Shown one piece after another: positions 19,339 to 31,561 of a stretch of DNA of 64,000 nucleotides. Source of the DNA: Bilabrum cf. latius (lineage: Eukaryota > Bigyra: Bicosoecida > Bigyra > Bicosoecida). Made by a program: the position numbers and the translations under genes. The notes under the pieces are model-generated. The model ran no database searches and was not told the DNA's origin. It worked only from the letters and a program-made list of their open reading frames with translations. How positions within the stretch are numbered: the stretch's first letter is position 1; each line of letters starts with the position of its first letter. Location of the stretch: NCBI GenBank assembly GCA_965178125.1, contig OZ237749.1, positions 310,001 through 374,000 on the forward strand, written 5' to 3'.

Positions 19339-20208
19339 ATGGAATATCTTGTACAGGTATTAGAGCACCCTAATCCTGCGCCAATATTTGCGGTTGGGGT
19401 GCTAGTCGCTGCAGTCTCCGTAGGAGCACTCAAGGTGATGCCCATGTTGCCGTGGTTGGGCATCGATGATGACGACGAGAATGACGAGAGCACTGACGCT
19501 GCTAGCACAAACAACCCGGAGAAAAAGAATGGCGATCAAGTGAAGGTCACAGGCGGCGGACTGGATGACGACGGTAGCGACGCATCTGAGACGGCAGCGG
19601 GAGAAAAAGAATCTACTTTACAATCAGCCAATGCCGAAGTAGGCAGCCACAATGCTTCCATTGAAGATTCTTCTTAGACCAGCGAATAGGATAGTAGTAA
19701 GCTCGCAAAGAAATCGAAAGCGAAGAAGCCGGAGGACCAGACAGACAACGAAATTCTGCAAATGTCTGCCGATGACGAAGAAAAATATATCGATGCGATG
19801 CGAAGACTGATGCCGTACACGGATGAGGCGACAATACGAGCCGAGTATGCCCGCGCAAAGGCCATTAGCGCAGACTAGGCGAGGAAGCATGGGTTGGAAG
19901 GCGCGGTGAGCCAGGCCCAGTCCAGCATGCAGGGTAATTCTGCCATGGTACGAGGGGCCCTGGACACGCTCGTGATTCTGGCCGTGGCGGGTGCAGCGCT
20001 TTTCTTTTTGATGCGGGACAAGGTGGTAACCCTTGACGGCTTGCTCGACTTCGCGAAGCCCTATTTCCCTCGCGAGCTCGCTACGGTGCTCGGCAACATC
20101 GACCCGCACGGCGGGGGCGACGAGCAGGAGGGGGTTGGTGTGGGCGGTGTCGAGAGCCTTGCTGAGGTAACGGCTGTGCCTGGGATCGGCACAGGCGAAG
20201 AATTGTGA
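19339..20208 (+). CDS. Two-TM acidic protein, 289 aa
   Basis: ATG (19339) to TGA (20206-20208) through three TAG codons (two near 19,675-19,690, one at 19,876). Two hydrophobic segments, about residues 15-40 and 200-222, flank a long acidic Ser/Asp/Glu-rich central part and a short helical stretch (DDEEKYIDAMRRLMPYTDEA). No family is recognised. It is divergently transcribed from the S9 peptidase with about 110 bp between starts. Confidence 0.7.
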
Positions 20209-20763
20209 TCGGCTGCTAGTCGTCACGTTTGTTGAAGATGACGTACTGCAGTCCATTCCGCTCTTCTCGTACCATGTAGCCTAGACAGATTGTTGCCGCA
20301 CCACGCGGGTGCCAGTGCACCAGAAATGAACCAAGTTTTAAATGGAAACTATTTGACATCGCATAAAATGCATCAGAGCCGTATGCTCGCCGTTGGGAAG
20401 CTTTGGACACTTCCCGGATCGGATCAAACTAGCGATTCCGGTTTAACACCTGCGAACTTTTCCGCGTTCCCTTTCCAGCACCACTTTTTCGCCTCTGGAA
20501 GTCTAGAGGGAGCAAGCTCGCAGGCAGGCGAGTTCACTCCATCTAACACTTTTGCACTTTACAAGTTAAGGCTTGGTCCTTTGGTCGTATTTTGACCAGA
20601 AAACTACTCAGCAGACTCTTTGCTGAGAAGCGCTCGAGGCTCCTCCGGACAGGGAGGGCCCGGGCGAATAAAGCTAGGAAACTAGCTCCGTGTTTAGCGG
20701 GGCATCTCCTAATTCTACACCTCCCGCTTCCTGCTTCAAAGAAGCAGGTGCGGGTTTGGAAAG
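20209..20763. other. Host intergenic region
   Basis: Short frames only, interrupted by TAA and TGA. It contains the 3' end of the two-TM gene and the presumed promoter of the next plus-strand gene; an in-frame TAA at 20710-20712 sets the upstream limit of that gene. Confidence 0.5.
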
Positions 20764-23700
20764 ATGGAGCCCACTCGTGACTGCAGCCCTAACAGGATCA
20801 TGGTGTAGTCAAATCTTCCGGCGCTAGCGTCCCCCTTTGCCCCGACTAGGTAGCAAGGGGGGCTCGCAGGGGAGACTTGGAAGTTCCCAGCCAAGCAATC
20901 GCCCGCGTAGGCATCGGGTGGACGAACCATTGTCGAGATCGGTGGCAGAAAGTTCTGGGTTTTTCACTCCTTTGGGATCAGCGACGTTGGTCCCGAAGTC
21001 AGCTCGTGCGCTTTCACAGGTGAGACGCGAGATGAAGCATTGGTTGATGCTGATGCTTTCTCTTTGGCTGCTTCGATTGTTGCTGCTTCGTCCACGACAC
21101 TGGGCCAAGACCGTTCCTCTGCCACCTGTGGACATTCCTTGACTGCCAATGGGCGAAATGATCGTTTGTTGCCTAGCAAAAGCTCACGTTGCGTGCTGCG
21201 CCCTTCTCGTGGGGCATGGCTCGGTCTGTGTGGCGGAGAACGGGCGTTCCAGCCAGGCAGAGGACCCGACCTCGGCGCCGAGACAGACATAGAGATTGAG
21301 AGAGATTTGCTGCTGCCGTTGCCTGGTTGTTCCGACTAGAGCGCGCGTGATTGCGCCGAGGTGTCAAGCGCGCGTCGTTGGATTCTGCCCGACCGTGCCA
21401 GTGCCGGCAGGTCCGATTTGTCCCAAGTTGCACACCAGAGTCGAGAGCCACGCACCACCGTCTCTCACTCCCGTCGCTTCTGGCACCCAACGCAGGTGCG
21501 GCACGCTTTTAAGGACATCGACGCCCCGGCCACGGGACCCGCTGCGGGCGTCACCAGCGGCTGTCGCAAGAGCGGCGGCTAGCGCAATCAAGGAGCCACG
21601 GGAGGGCGAGCTGCATCGTCTTCTTCTTCCTCTTTTGGCTCACAGGTCCCCAGCGATGAACTGAATGCTCATGTCGTAAAATCATACCCGTCCGTTGGTT
21701 TGCGCCTCACCGCCCAGCTTCGATTGATCGAGCCGCATGCCGGCAGGCGCGGGCTGTACCCATGCGGCGACCAGTCGTGCCAGTGCCTCGGCAACGTGTA
21801 CCTGCACATGGGTGCGGCAGGGCAGGCGCTGGAGCTCGAGATCGGCCTAGAGCAGGACGAGTCTCCAGGGAACAATGGTGGGAGAGGGGGCCTATCGGAC
21901 GACCAGGTCAGGGCCGTGGAGCGATTCCAGCGCACGCAGCCCACCGTGGATCTCTTCTACAACGGCCTCGGCTCCCAGAACTCAGAGGTGGTGGAGCTGC
22001 CGCCCGCGGCTAGGCCCACCTGGATGCCTCACGCGGCTTCCGATCGGAGCATGCCTCATCTGTCCCTGGCGCAGGGCCGCTGGGTGCTGCGGTTCACCGC
22101 CCCCAAGCCCACGAACGGAAGCCTGGCGCAATGCCGGATCCGACAGGAGAATGACGTCATTCTGACGGGCGGGTTCGATGTCCGCACCAAACCTGCTGAA
22201 TGGATCCTGGTGCACGCTGCTGGGGACAACGGGGCTCGACCGGCCGGCATGGGTGCGGGTCGGGAGGCATCGTCGGAGGCTGCTCGCAGGCTCGTGGTGC
22301 AGGCAGCCCGGGCACAGCACCGCATGGCGGGGACCACGGCCTCGCGTCGGGCGGCCCTCCGCGTGTGCATCAAGGACGTGATTGAGGCTGCGCCCGTGGG
22401 TGCATCGCACGATAGTGCACGTCCGGCGGGCGCATCGCACGGTGGTGCAGTGCCAACGATCAGCAAGGCGTCGATCAGCGACATGCCGGCGACTTTGGCC
22501 GGAAGCTCGGCTTCTTCATCTTCTTCATCGTCGTCATCATCAAGCCAGGCCGCCTCTTCGACTGCGACTGCGGCTGTGGCTGCTAGCGCACAATCGTCTA
22601 CCCCAGCATCTGGTGTCCGGGTGTTTGTCCGGCTAGGAAACCGCACTCAGGCCAACTCTGTGCTCCAGGGATTCCGAGTCCTAAGGGCCGAGGCAAATGC
22701 ATCGCACTGTGGTGCAGATGCTGCCCCCAAGACGGGGGGGAGCAAGCGCCGCAAGCGAGGCGCGGGTGCAGGCGCAGGCGACGCAGCTGCCTCACTGGAG
22801 GCCGACGCTGCGATGCTGGCGTCACAGTGCAGCGTGACGGCACTGACATCTGGCGCTACGAACAGTGAACTGGCCCGGTGGCTGCACGTGTCCTTCTTGT
22901 GTTCCCTCAACAAGGTACGGGCAGAGGAGGCGCACCTCGCCGCCGTGCCAGCTCCCGTGGATCCCCTCTTCGCCCCTGTGTTTGCGCAACGGGAGGACGG
23001 AGTGCTGGGAGGGGCAACACGAGACGAAGAAATATCGGTTGCTGCTGCTGCTGCTATCGGTGAGCATGCTACCGGTGTGACTAGTGCATCAGCTGGAGCT
23101 GTGCCCATGGAGAGTGGCGACGAGGACGGGGAGGATCAGGAGGCTGTGGGCGCTCTGCTCATGTCCAGCGGAGCGGGTGCATCGCACGATGGTGCATGGA
23201 CCCGGGCACGACAGCCAGTGCCCCAGGTCGTGGCCCGCCCTGGGATGAAGCGGTCTAGGGGGCTAGCCCTTGAAGATGACGTGCGGGTGCAGGCGGAGGC
23301 GGAGTGCACCGAAGCGGTTGCTGCCCTCGTGTCGGGAGGGTCATCCCAGGACAGGCAGATCCTCGATGCACCGGCTGCCAAGAGGGCCAGAGTGGTCGGC
23401 CCAGGGGTAGAGATCGGATTAGAGATCGGATCGCAAGTTTGTGCGATGCCACGGTCTGAGTCAGGCCTGCAGGTCGTGCTGCCGCTCGGAGGTGCAGTGC
23501 TGCAGCAGCCGCAGGAGCATCTGAGGCAACTGCTCTGTTGCGAGCAAGAGCACGCGGCGGGCGCGCAAGACCATGACGAAAGGAGTGTCCCTCTTCCGGT
23601 TTTCGAGGGATCGGGGGCCCCTTGGGGCATGCTTCTATCGACCCCAACCCCAACTGCCAGCGGCGCGGGTGCGTATGCTGCAGCTGTTCCGCGACGGATC

Positions 23701-24309
23701 AGCAGCAGTGTGGACGGTTGCAACCGCTCCACGAGTTCGTCACCCTCCACCGTGCAGCTGCCCATCGACGGGAGCATGCGCCGATTGGGCGCCGTCCGTG
23801 GATCCGGAGCCGGGTCTACGCAGGGGTGGCTGAGCGACTGCTCCGAGGCGAGCGAGTGTGACGAGTGCGACTCGCTGCCTCGTTCTCCGCGGAGGGCTGA
23901 GGAGGAGGAGCAGCAGCAAGACGGGCGTCGGCAGCCTGCGATGGCGGAGGACGTCAGAGGTGCGGGTCATAATCAGGATGAGGAGGAGGCCACGACGCCG
24001 ATCGCCGCGATTCCTGCGGGCAAGTACGGCGAAGCAGCGCAGATGCAGATGCCGTTCAGAAGCTCGTTCGGGGGGCAGCTGCTGCCCAGTCGAAGTGTGT
24101 CGAGATTCGCGTCGTTCGGCGGAGGCTGGGAGGACTACTGCCAGTAGGACATGCAGGATGAAGGCGCGGCAGGTATGCCTCCCGCAGAGGCCTTAGCCAG
24201 GCTGTCCTCATTGCAAGCGTGTGGGATGCGGCGCGACTACAGTAGTGGGAGCTTTAGCAGCGTGCTGAGTGGCGGCATGAAGCCTCGCTCTAGATTCAGC
24301 TTTGATTGA
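20764..24309 (+). CDS. Large disordered protein, 1181 aa
   Basis: A 3.5-kb frame with no TAA or TGA from ATG (20764) to TGA (24307-24309), holding TAG at 20806, 20851, 20908, 21337, 21580 and 24145. An ordered part around codons 310-470 includes a CGDQSCQCLG cysteine cluster and a beta-rich stretch (WVLRFTAP); the rest is Ala/Ser/Gly-rich, with a 12-Ser run and a basic cluster (GGSKRRKRG) that may be a nuclear signal. A possible intron exists: donor ACAG/GTGAGA at 21019 and acceptor CTCACAG at 21645, 627 bp and phase-neutral. An ASHxGA motif recurs four times. Function unknown. Confidence 0.6.
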
Positions 24310-24361
24310 AACGGTTGGCATGAAGCCTCTCGCTCTAGATTCAACTTTGATTGAAACGGTT
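24274..24361 (+). repeat. Imperfect tandem duplication across the stop codon
   Basis: Two copies (24274-24316 and 24317-24361) of a 43-45-base unit starting GGCATGAAGCCTC and ending TTTGATTGAAACGGTT. The stop codon of the 1181-aa gene lies in the first copy. The second differs by a 2-base insertion and one substitution. Confidence 0.85.
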
Positions 24362-24464
24362 GCCAGCAGTGGCATTGACACGACCCTTCTCACCGACATC
24401 AAAGTCATAGATGCAAGCGATCCTCCCCAGAGAGTACATGCCACACATAAACTCAGCGTCCACG

Positions 24465-25670
24465 TCATCCCAGATGCACCGCAGTCACGTGTGTCTTGAG
24501 ATTGCTTGCCCGCCCGAAGCTCTTCCCGCACACGCTGCACTCGTGCTTGCGCTCCCCCAGATGCACTACGGACATGTGCGTCTTCAGATTGTCTGCCCGC
24601 CCGAAGCTCTTCCCGCACACGCTGCACTCGTGCTTGCGCTCCCCACCATGCACTACGTACAAGTGCGTCTTCAGATTGCTTGCCCGCCCGAAGCTCTTCC
24701 CGCACACGCTGCACTCGTGCTTGCGCTCCCCCAGATGCACTACGGACATGTGCGTCTTCAGATTGTCTGCCCGCCCGAAGCTCTTCCCGCACACGCTGCA
24801 CTCGTGCTTGCGCTCCCCCAGATGCACTACGGACATGTGCGTCTTGAGATGGCCTGCCTGCCCGAAGCTCTTCCCGCACACGCTGCACTCGTGCTTGCGC
24901 TCCCCCAGATGCACTACGGACATGTGAGTCTTGAGATTGCCTGCCTGCCCGAAGCTCTTCCCGCACACGCTGCACTCGTGCTTGCGCTCCCCACCATGCA
25001 TTACGTACAAGTGCGTCTTCAGATTGTCTGCCCGCCCGAAGCTCTTCCCGCACACGCTGCACTCGTGCTTGCGCTCCCCCAGATGCACTACGGACATGTG
25101 AGTCTTCAGATTGTCTGCCCGCCCGAAGCTCTTCCCGCACACGCTGCACTCGTGCTTGCGCTCCCCCAGATGCACTACGGACATGTGAGTCTTGAGATGA
25201 CCTGCCCGCCCGAAGCTCTTCCCGCACACGCTGCACTCGTGCTTGCGCTCCCCCAGATGCACCACGGACATGTGAGTCTTGAGATTGCTTGCCCGCCCGA
25301 AGCTCTTCCCGCACACGCTGCACTCATGCATCTTTTTCCCAGCGCCCGCCGCTGCCTCTGCTCGCCTCCTCTTCTTGTCACTTCCACCCGATGGAGGACT
25401 GTCTGTACTCCTGCTGCGTTTCTACCCAGTCTATGAACATGCTTGGTCCTTCACTCCTTCGGCTCGCAGCTGCAGCAGAACTGGTCGTTGCGATTGGGCT
25501 CGATCCCGTTTAGCGCTTAGCTTGCTTCGAGGACGACTCGCAAATACACTACTAGATGAGGAAAAAACCGAGCCGTTACCCACATCGTGCCAGTCTTCAT
25601 CGCTGTCCCCACTCTCATTGCTGTCGCTGAGAAGATCGATCACATCGGAATCCGGCGATGCTTGCGCCAT
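24465..25670 (-). CDS. C2H2 zinc-finger protein with ten tandem fingers, 401 aa
   Basis: ATG at 25670 (a TAA sits just upstream of the frame) to TGA (24465-24467), through two TAG codons at about 25,425-25,433 that join the N-terminal part to the finger array. The N-terminus has DSDVIDLLSDS, a typical SUMO-interaction motif, and KKRRR, a likely nuclear signal. Ten 28-residue fingers (CSVCGKSFG...LKTH...H) follow, linked by GERKHE. Fingers are almost identical except at helix positions -1 (R or Q), 2 (S, G or D) and 3 (N or H), the DNA-contact positions. This suggests a sequence-specific DNA-binding protein whose array was expanded recently. Repeat unit at DNA level is 84 bp. Confidence 0.88.
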
Positions 25671-26115
25671 CACTGCAGTCAATGCTTGCACTTATTACTG
25701 TGACAGATGTATTGGATCGGTACGGACCAGCCAAGTACTCAAACGGATACGCCTGAAGGGGGTTGCGAGTTTGCGCTCTCTAAGCGCCTTGAATGTATCA
25801 CCGAGCCAAGCTGCTTGGAACGAGCCCAACCAACCAATTAATAATTCTTGCCGAACCCCACAGGTTCTTTGCGGAGTCCTGTTCAGCTCTAGAGAAAGAG
25901 AAGTACGTATCGACGATTCTCTTCTTCTTCACGAATACTCAGCTCGCAAGTAAACAAGATTCCAATCGTATCCTATCACCGTGGTACGCTATAACTTACC
26001 CACGCGCCACACGGTAATGCCAGGCTCGCAAAGCCCCGCATCAGTCAGGCGCCTCGTTTGATATCCCCATGCTGCCATCTTGCACACCACCACCAGCGTG
26101 CTCGCCAACCCCGCC
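25671..26115. other. Host intergenic region
   Basis: Between the finger gene's start and the TAA of the next minus-strand gene. Lower GC than its surroundings; no supported gene. Confidence 0.5.
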
Positions 26116-28242
26116 TTAAGATACAGACCCATTTCCCCCTTCGATGGTGACCCGGGCCATGTCCTCCCTCTCATTGCCCTCCTCATGCTCCCCTACAATA
26201 AGCCCGTGATCCCCAGAGGCCAGCACCGCACCACCGCGGGCCTACTTCCGGTTTGGATCATCACATTCCCTCAAATCTGCAGCTGCTCTACGGGGCCCTG
26301 TTCCCCGGCCCTGGACCTCCCCCTATCCCGGCACAGCCCCTGAGCCTGCCATATCAGCACCTCGTGATGCATGCTCACCTGCGCCATATCCACTGTGTCC
26401 GGCGGCTCCTGCCCCCGCCCCCAATGCGTCGCCATCGTCACACTGGTCCGCACGGCGCGCAAATGCCAATGCCGATGAATCGGCGGTGCCCCGAGACCTG
26501 ATAGGCCGGTGCAGCCTGCCAGCGTCATAGTTGCCGTCATGGCCCCCCTGCTGCTTCTCATCGTCCTCGGCAGCCTCCCACGACAGGCTGTGGGGCGGAG
26601 AGGCATCGGTGCCGGGCGCTCGAATCGACCTAGGACGAGACATGTCCCCACCATGGCCACTGGAATCGGAGCCATCGCCGAGGTGTTGTTGTTCTCTGTC
26701 CCCCAAAGGATCCTCTTCTTCAGCTCGACCCTTGCGAGACTTGCCCTCACCAGCACCAGCACCAGCACCAGCACCAGCACCAGCACCAGCACCAGCACCT
26801 GCACCTGCACCTGCACCTGCACCTGCACCTACGCCCTTTAGGGGTGCAAAGCTCCCTGTCATCTCCTTCGACCCGCTGCCTGCGGAACTACGGCGCCGCG
26901 CATTCCCGCCCGACGGAGCGGTGCCGTAGGCCATCGCACCTGCGACTGCCAGCACCCCGACTGCCGCACCGCTGTTGGTCCACAGTGGGTACGACTGAAG
27001 CATGGTCGCACCTAGGTCCGAACCCGTCATGCTCGGTCCCGCCCCTGCCCCTGCCGCAGTGGCAGATGCAGCGTCCTCCGAATCGCCAGCCTCGCCTGCA
27101 CCCTCAGCCTGCCCGTCTCCTCCTCCCGCACCGTCCCCGGCCCCAGAGCCAGAGCCAGAGTCACCCCCGAACACCCCGCCGAGCGACTGGAACATACCCA
27201 TGCCCAGCACCAGCAGCGACAGCATCACAAGGAACAGCTGGGCCCTGGACTGTGCCAGCGCTCTGCCCTCGTCCACGCCGGCAGCGGCCAAGGAACCTTC
27301 ACGAACCTCGTCCTCCAGTCTATGTTTCTGGGATGCTCTCGCCCCTCTCTCTTGCCGCGGTGAGGGGAGGGGAAGCGGCATGGGTGTCGCAGCCGCCTGC
27401 TCCATTTCGTCCTCGAGCAAGTGCTCCTGCTCCTCTTCCCGCTCCTCTTCTATGCAGGCCTCCAGCAGCAGCTGCAGGGAGTCGTCCTCCGCGCGAGCTG
27501 CCCGCGGTGGGGCCTCTCTGGCATGTGCACCGGACCCGTGGCCCCAGTGCGCAACGGCTTCCCCCTCCCCTTCACCTTCCCCCTCTTCACCTTCCTCGCC
27601 GCTGCTCCTGGCAGCGCCACCATCTTCATCTTCATCGCAGCGCTCCTCCTCGAACAGCTCGATTCCACCGCCGATACCACCGGCATGGGCGCCGCTTGAC
27701 GTTCCGGCCCCGCGATGGGAGGCGCGCAGCTCGGCGGCCCGCTGCCTGGATTCGCGAGCAGCCCGAGCAGTGAGCATCTCTGGGGCATCCGCGGCGTGCT
27801 CGTTCGTCTGCTCGCCGTACATGTCTGTCAGGCTTCTGGCTGCAGCGGCGTGGTCTCGACCGGTCCGGACCTCCTGCTCGGTGCGGATTGCTCCGTCCAC
27901 CCAGCCGTCAAGCTCGCGATCCTCTACAAACTGTATCCGAACTCGAGGCCTGGGCGGATCAGCATCCTGTCCGTCCTACTCTTCGACCAACACGCCGGCT
28001 GCCTACCTGTTTCGAAGGACGGCACGACGTCTGTACGACCTAGCGAAGGGCGTCCCTTGCACAACCACCAGTCCGAGGCCCATCACTGCAGCTGACACTG
28101 CCCAAGGCTGCCGAATAGTGCTACCCGGCACTACAGCTAGTTGCGTAAGCCATCGGACAATTCGGGTGGACAAATTTTGCTCCCCGGGTGGTTGTGCTTG
28201 GCCGGATTCCCTCGGTTGCGATCGGTCTGCGCTAGGATCCAT
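26116..28242 (-). CDS. Acidic membrane protein of unknown function, 708 aa
   Basis: ATG (28242) to TAA (26116-26118); TAG codons at 28003, 27979 and 26323 among others join three fragments. A hydrophobic helix lies at about residues 45-66 (WAVSAAVMGLGLVVVQG), another at about 340 (LFLVMLSLLVLGMGMF) and a third near 430 (AAVGVLAVAGAMAYG). Between them are Glu-rich runs and an Ala/Arg/Glu coiled coil. A Gly-Ala dipeptide run comes from a CACCAG/CACCTG hexamer repeat. It is the only host gene here that ends in TAA. No family is recognised. Confidence 0.6.
26749..26830. repeat. Hexanucleotide microsatellite (CACCAG)n(CACCTG)n
   Basis: About eight CACCAG units followed by about five CACCTG units. 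On the minus strand it encodes a Gly-Ala dipeptide tract inside the 708-aa protein, so unit changes keep the frame. Confidence 0.9.
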
Positions 28243-28466
28243 CTCTTGACCCCAGATTCAACTACCAAGCCTCAAAGTATGCCCCATATAAGGGAACATA
28301 TGTGTTCACTGTAAGGTAATCGATTACTTCAATGAAATACAAACTATAGTGCTACAAAGCAGCAGATTTGTAGGTCGGTACAATCAAACGTAGGGAACTC
28401 GAATCGAACGTTCGTAATTGGATCCACGCCTCGATCTACAACACGGCTTGTTTAGCCTCCCGAATC

Positions 28467-31223
28467 ATGATATTATCCTACTTGCCTGTGCTTTTCGTTG
28501 CGTGCCTTTTGAGCGTTCAATTCAACCCGGCGTCTGGATTCGAAAGCGTGGGTATTGGCGGGGGAGGCTACATTGATGGGTTGCTCGTCCCTCCTGCTTA
28601 TGTCCATGGGGGGCCAAATATGTACATCAGAACTGACGTGGGTGGCATGTACAGACTGCAAAATACATCTTCCGACCTATAGTGGGTGCCTCTGTCTGAT
28701 TCCTTCGGTTTTGAGAGCAGAAATCTGTATGGGAATCCGTCGTTTGCAGTGTCAGGATCTCAAGCGAACACGGTGTACAGGGCATCTGGGGGCTATGCAG
28801 ACGAAGGCAATGGGGTTTTGTTCTAGTCTCTTGATGCAGGAGACTCCTGGCTGCAGATCACCCCGACTGACTGGGCTGTTCCGATGTGCGGCAACTCTGC
28901 AGACATGCGTGGGTCTGGTGAGCGGCTCGTCGTGAACCAGGCCAATGACAGCATCGTACTATTTGCATCTTTCTTTGACGGCCTACAGAAAGGCATTGAA
29001 ACCTCTAAGAATGGGTGGACCTGGCGCCAGATCTCGTGCGGTTCGTTTCCATGCGCCGGCAGCGGGCGCCCCGTCCCTGGCATTGCAGACACAAACGAGT
29101 GCGATGCCGGCGCTGACATGAGCGCTCCTGCTCCCTATGGGGCCCCTGTCATGTATGCCTTTCCCCCTGATTCAATTCTCGGCGAAGGATCCTCGAACGT
29201 TCTCGTGGCCTGCGTATGGAACCGCAGCTGCCTACACTCTGTAGACTTCGGCGACACCTGGAGCACGTTCCCGCAGATCGATCTGAAATCGAACGAATTC
29301 ATCCACTCGGAGCCGTACAGCACCTCGTCGGACTTTTAGAACAAGTGGATGGGCCAGCAGACTGGGCCTCGCATCGTGAATCGCATGTCGCTGGATCTTA
29401 GCAATGGCAGGCTATGGGCAGCAGCGGAGGATGGCATCTACTACACGCAGTACAGCAGCGGCAAGTATCCCAAACGTTTGAATTCAAGCAGTTTTAGTGA
29501 CGAAGTGGGCGTGTTCCAGCCCTGGGTGAACGCCTCTGCGACCGCCCAGGGACTCGCGCCTGTGCCAGGCCTCAGGTGGCACTCGATCGACGTGAGGCAG
29601 GGGACGGGTGACATGGTCGCAATCACGCGCAGGAGTACGTTTGCGGTAGCTACGAGCCGGGACGGCGGCATTTCGTGGAATACCACGTTTTGCAAGGACT
29701 AGACATCTCTGTCCCCCCAGCCGTGGGACCAGAGATCCGGTAACCTCACGGGTGTCTGCTCTGCCTCGTCTGCCACCGTGTGGGTGCCGGATGGTGCAGG
29801 GTCGGGGCGCGCTGGCAGCCGACCTGCGCCTGGCTCGAGTGCAGCCGTAACTTAGAGTGCAACGACGCCGAGCTAGGCTTCGCTTCAGCTGCAGCAGACC
29901 TATGACTCTGGGCTTGTGGCAACAGGCAACGAGTTCTCGACTTGGTTCACGACAGGCGTGTTCAGTCCCAGACCAGTGTGGTGGACCGAGGTGAAGAATG
30001 AGGAGGAGACCTTTGTGATGTCGATCCATTCTCCAGCGTCTGGCCCTGTCCTGCTGCTCGGCACTGCGGACCTGGGCGGTTTCATCCATTACAACTACAC
30101 CACTGAGCACGAGAGGGTGGAGGGGAGCGCGCTCCGATCGTTCCCTCAATTCTCGTTCTGGGACTACACAAAGACCAACAGCTCATATGTCGGTGAGGGC
30201 CTTGGCTGGGCCAGCACCCTCAAGAAATCGAGCAGCGGCGAGTTTCCTGAGGCGATCGTCCGCGTGTCTGCAGTACCGGTGAAACCAAAGCGGACTGGCA
30301 TGGTGGCAGTTTCGACTGATGGCGGCTTCAGCTGGGACTTCCGGTCGAGTGCAGACCTGCAGCTCATCGATGTGGCGGTGGCACCCGGCGATGGCAACAT
30401 CATCGTCGTGGAGCAGGCACTCGGCTACCCGATGCGATCTATCGACGGCGGCCACACGTGGAACTCCCTCTCTGACTTGCTCCCTTACAACAGCTACCAG
30501 CGGTTCTCGGGTAACCGATACAATTAGAGCAGGCAGCTCACAGTGCTTCCCACTCTGCGCAGTTCCAAAGCAGCTTTCGTCCACGTCGACTGCAAGACTG
30601 GCACGATTCGGCTATCCAACGACGGTGCAGCGAAGGACTGGTCTGTGGTAGAGCAGGACAATTCGAAGCAAGCGCTTCCGCAGAGCGGCAGGTGCCAGGT
30701 AGTTGCAGTGGATCAACCCTCTGCTTGGTCAGTGGATGCTGCGTCAGGTGGTCTACGTGGCCGAGATGATGCGACCACCGGCCTCCTGTTTGTAGCCGCT
30801 GGCGACCGGGGCTTGTTTCGGGTTGAGTTGAGCGTACCTGCTGCCGGTAGTGGTGCTCCAACAGGGCTTGTGTCGCGAATCGATGCGTTTGAAGACGCGC
30901 ACTCGATTGGCTGGGGGCTGTGCAAGGGGTGCGTAACAGGGAAAAATGACATTTCGCTGTTCGTGCACGGCAAACAAAGCTAGCTCTAGGCTTCAACCGG
31001 TCCTAGCAATGCCAATCGTGGGCCTCAGGACGTGCATTACTTCGTTTATGCTTCGGCTGACCTTGGATCTTCATGGATACAGGCATCCAGCAGCAATCTT
31101 GCACTCGGCAACTATCCAACTACACTCTCTGGCAGCCTGCAGTACCCAGGGCTGGTTGCCATCGGGTCGATGGGTCGGGGCGCCTTCTTCGACATCGTCG
31201 ACTTCAACAAATTGAAGGCTTGA
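28467..31223 (+). CDS. Secreted GH74-like beta-propeller protein, 918 aa
   Basis: One frame from ATG (28467) to TGA (31221-31223) carrying nine TAG codons. Residues 1-24 are a signal peptide. The start of the mature part, GIGGGGYIDGL, then MYIRTDVGGMYRL and WVPLSD, matches the opening of GH74 xyloglucanases as I recall them, and BNR-type Asp-box repeats follow (SLDAGDSW, SVDFGDTW, SRDGGISW, STDGGFSW, SIDGGHTW). TAG codons sit just before WVPLSD (28680-28682) and before SLDAGDSW, at polar positions. GH74 enzymes cleave xyloglucan-like beta-glucans with two Asp residues; I have not verified both. An inactive relative or a sortilin-like protein are alternatives. Confidence 0.75.
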
Positions 31224-31561
31224 AGATGGGCCGCTTGAGCAGTCCAAAATTGGATTCGTGCTTGCTGGAGCATGGTACTATGGCCGTGTGCCTGGCACAG
31301 CTTGAGCTTGGAATCAACTGACTAGCGACGCGGCAGATTTTCGGTGGCTGTTTGGGTGGTATCCCATTGCTTTCTGTAATCAGAGATCATTCGTTGACGT
31401 AGTATCGTATCATTGCAATCACCTGGCAGTTGCGCAGTGCGGAGCAGGTTTCCATGCTCCAAAAGCGCATTTCAAGATTTGCAGTAGCCTAGGACGCAAG
31501 CATAGCAGGTGCTAGTTGATATCCTGCAGATCCCCATATTATCACAAAGGGTCTAGCTTTC
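31224..31561. other. Intergenic region between convergent genes
   Basis: Between the stops of the GH74-like and OSCA-like genes; it should hold both transcript ends. No supported gene. Confidence 0.5.

Noticed and set aside
24208-25436. Two long open frames overlapping the zinc-finger array (plus strand 24411-25436; minus strand 24208-25323).
   Set aside because: The 84-bp unit is a multiple of three, so any frame free of stops in one unit stays open through all ten. Only the minus-strand frame at 24465-25670 encodes a real fold (C2H2).
27002-28249. A 415-codon plus-strand frame opposite the 708-aa minus-strand gene.
   Set aside because: It is a Ser/Pro-rich mirror of a GC-rich coding strand, with no domain. 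The minus-strand frame joins three fragments across TAG and has TM segments.
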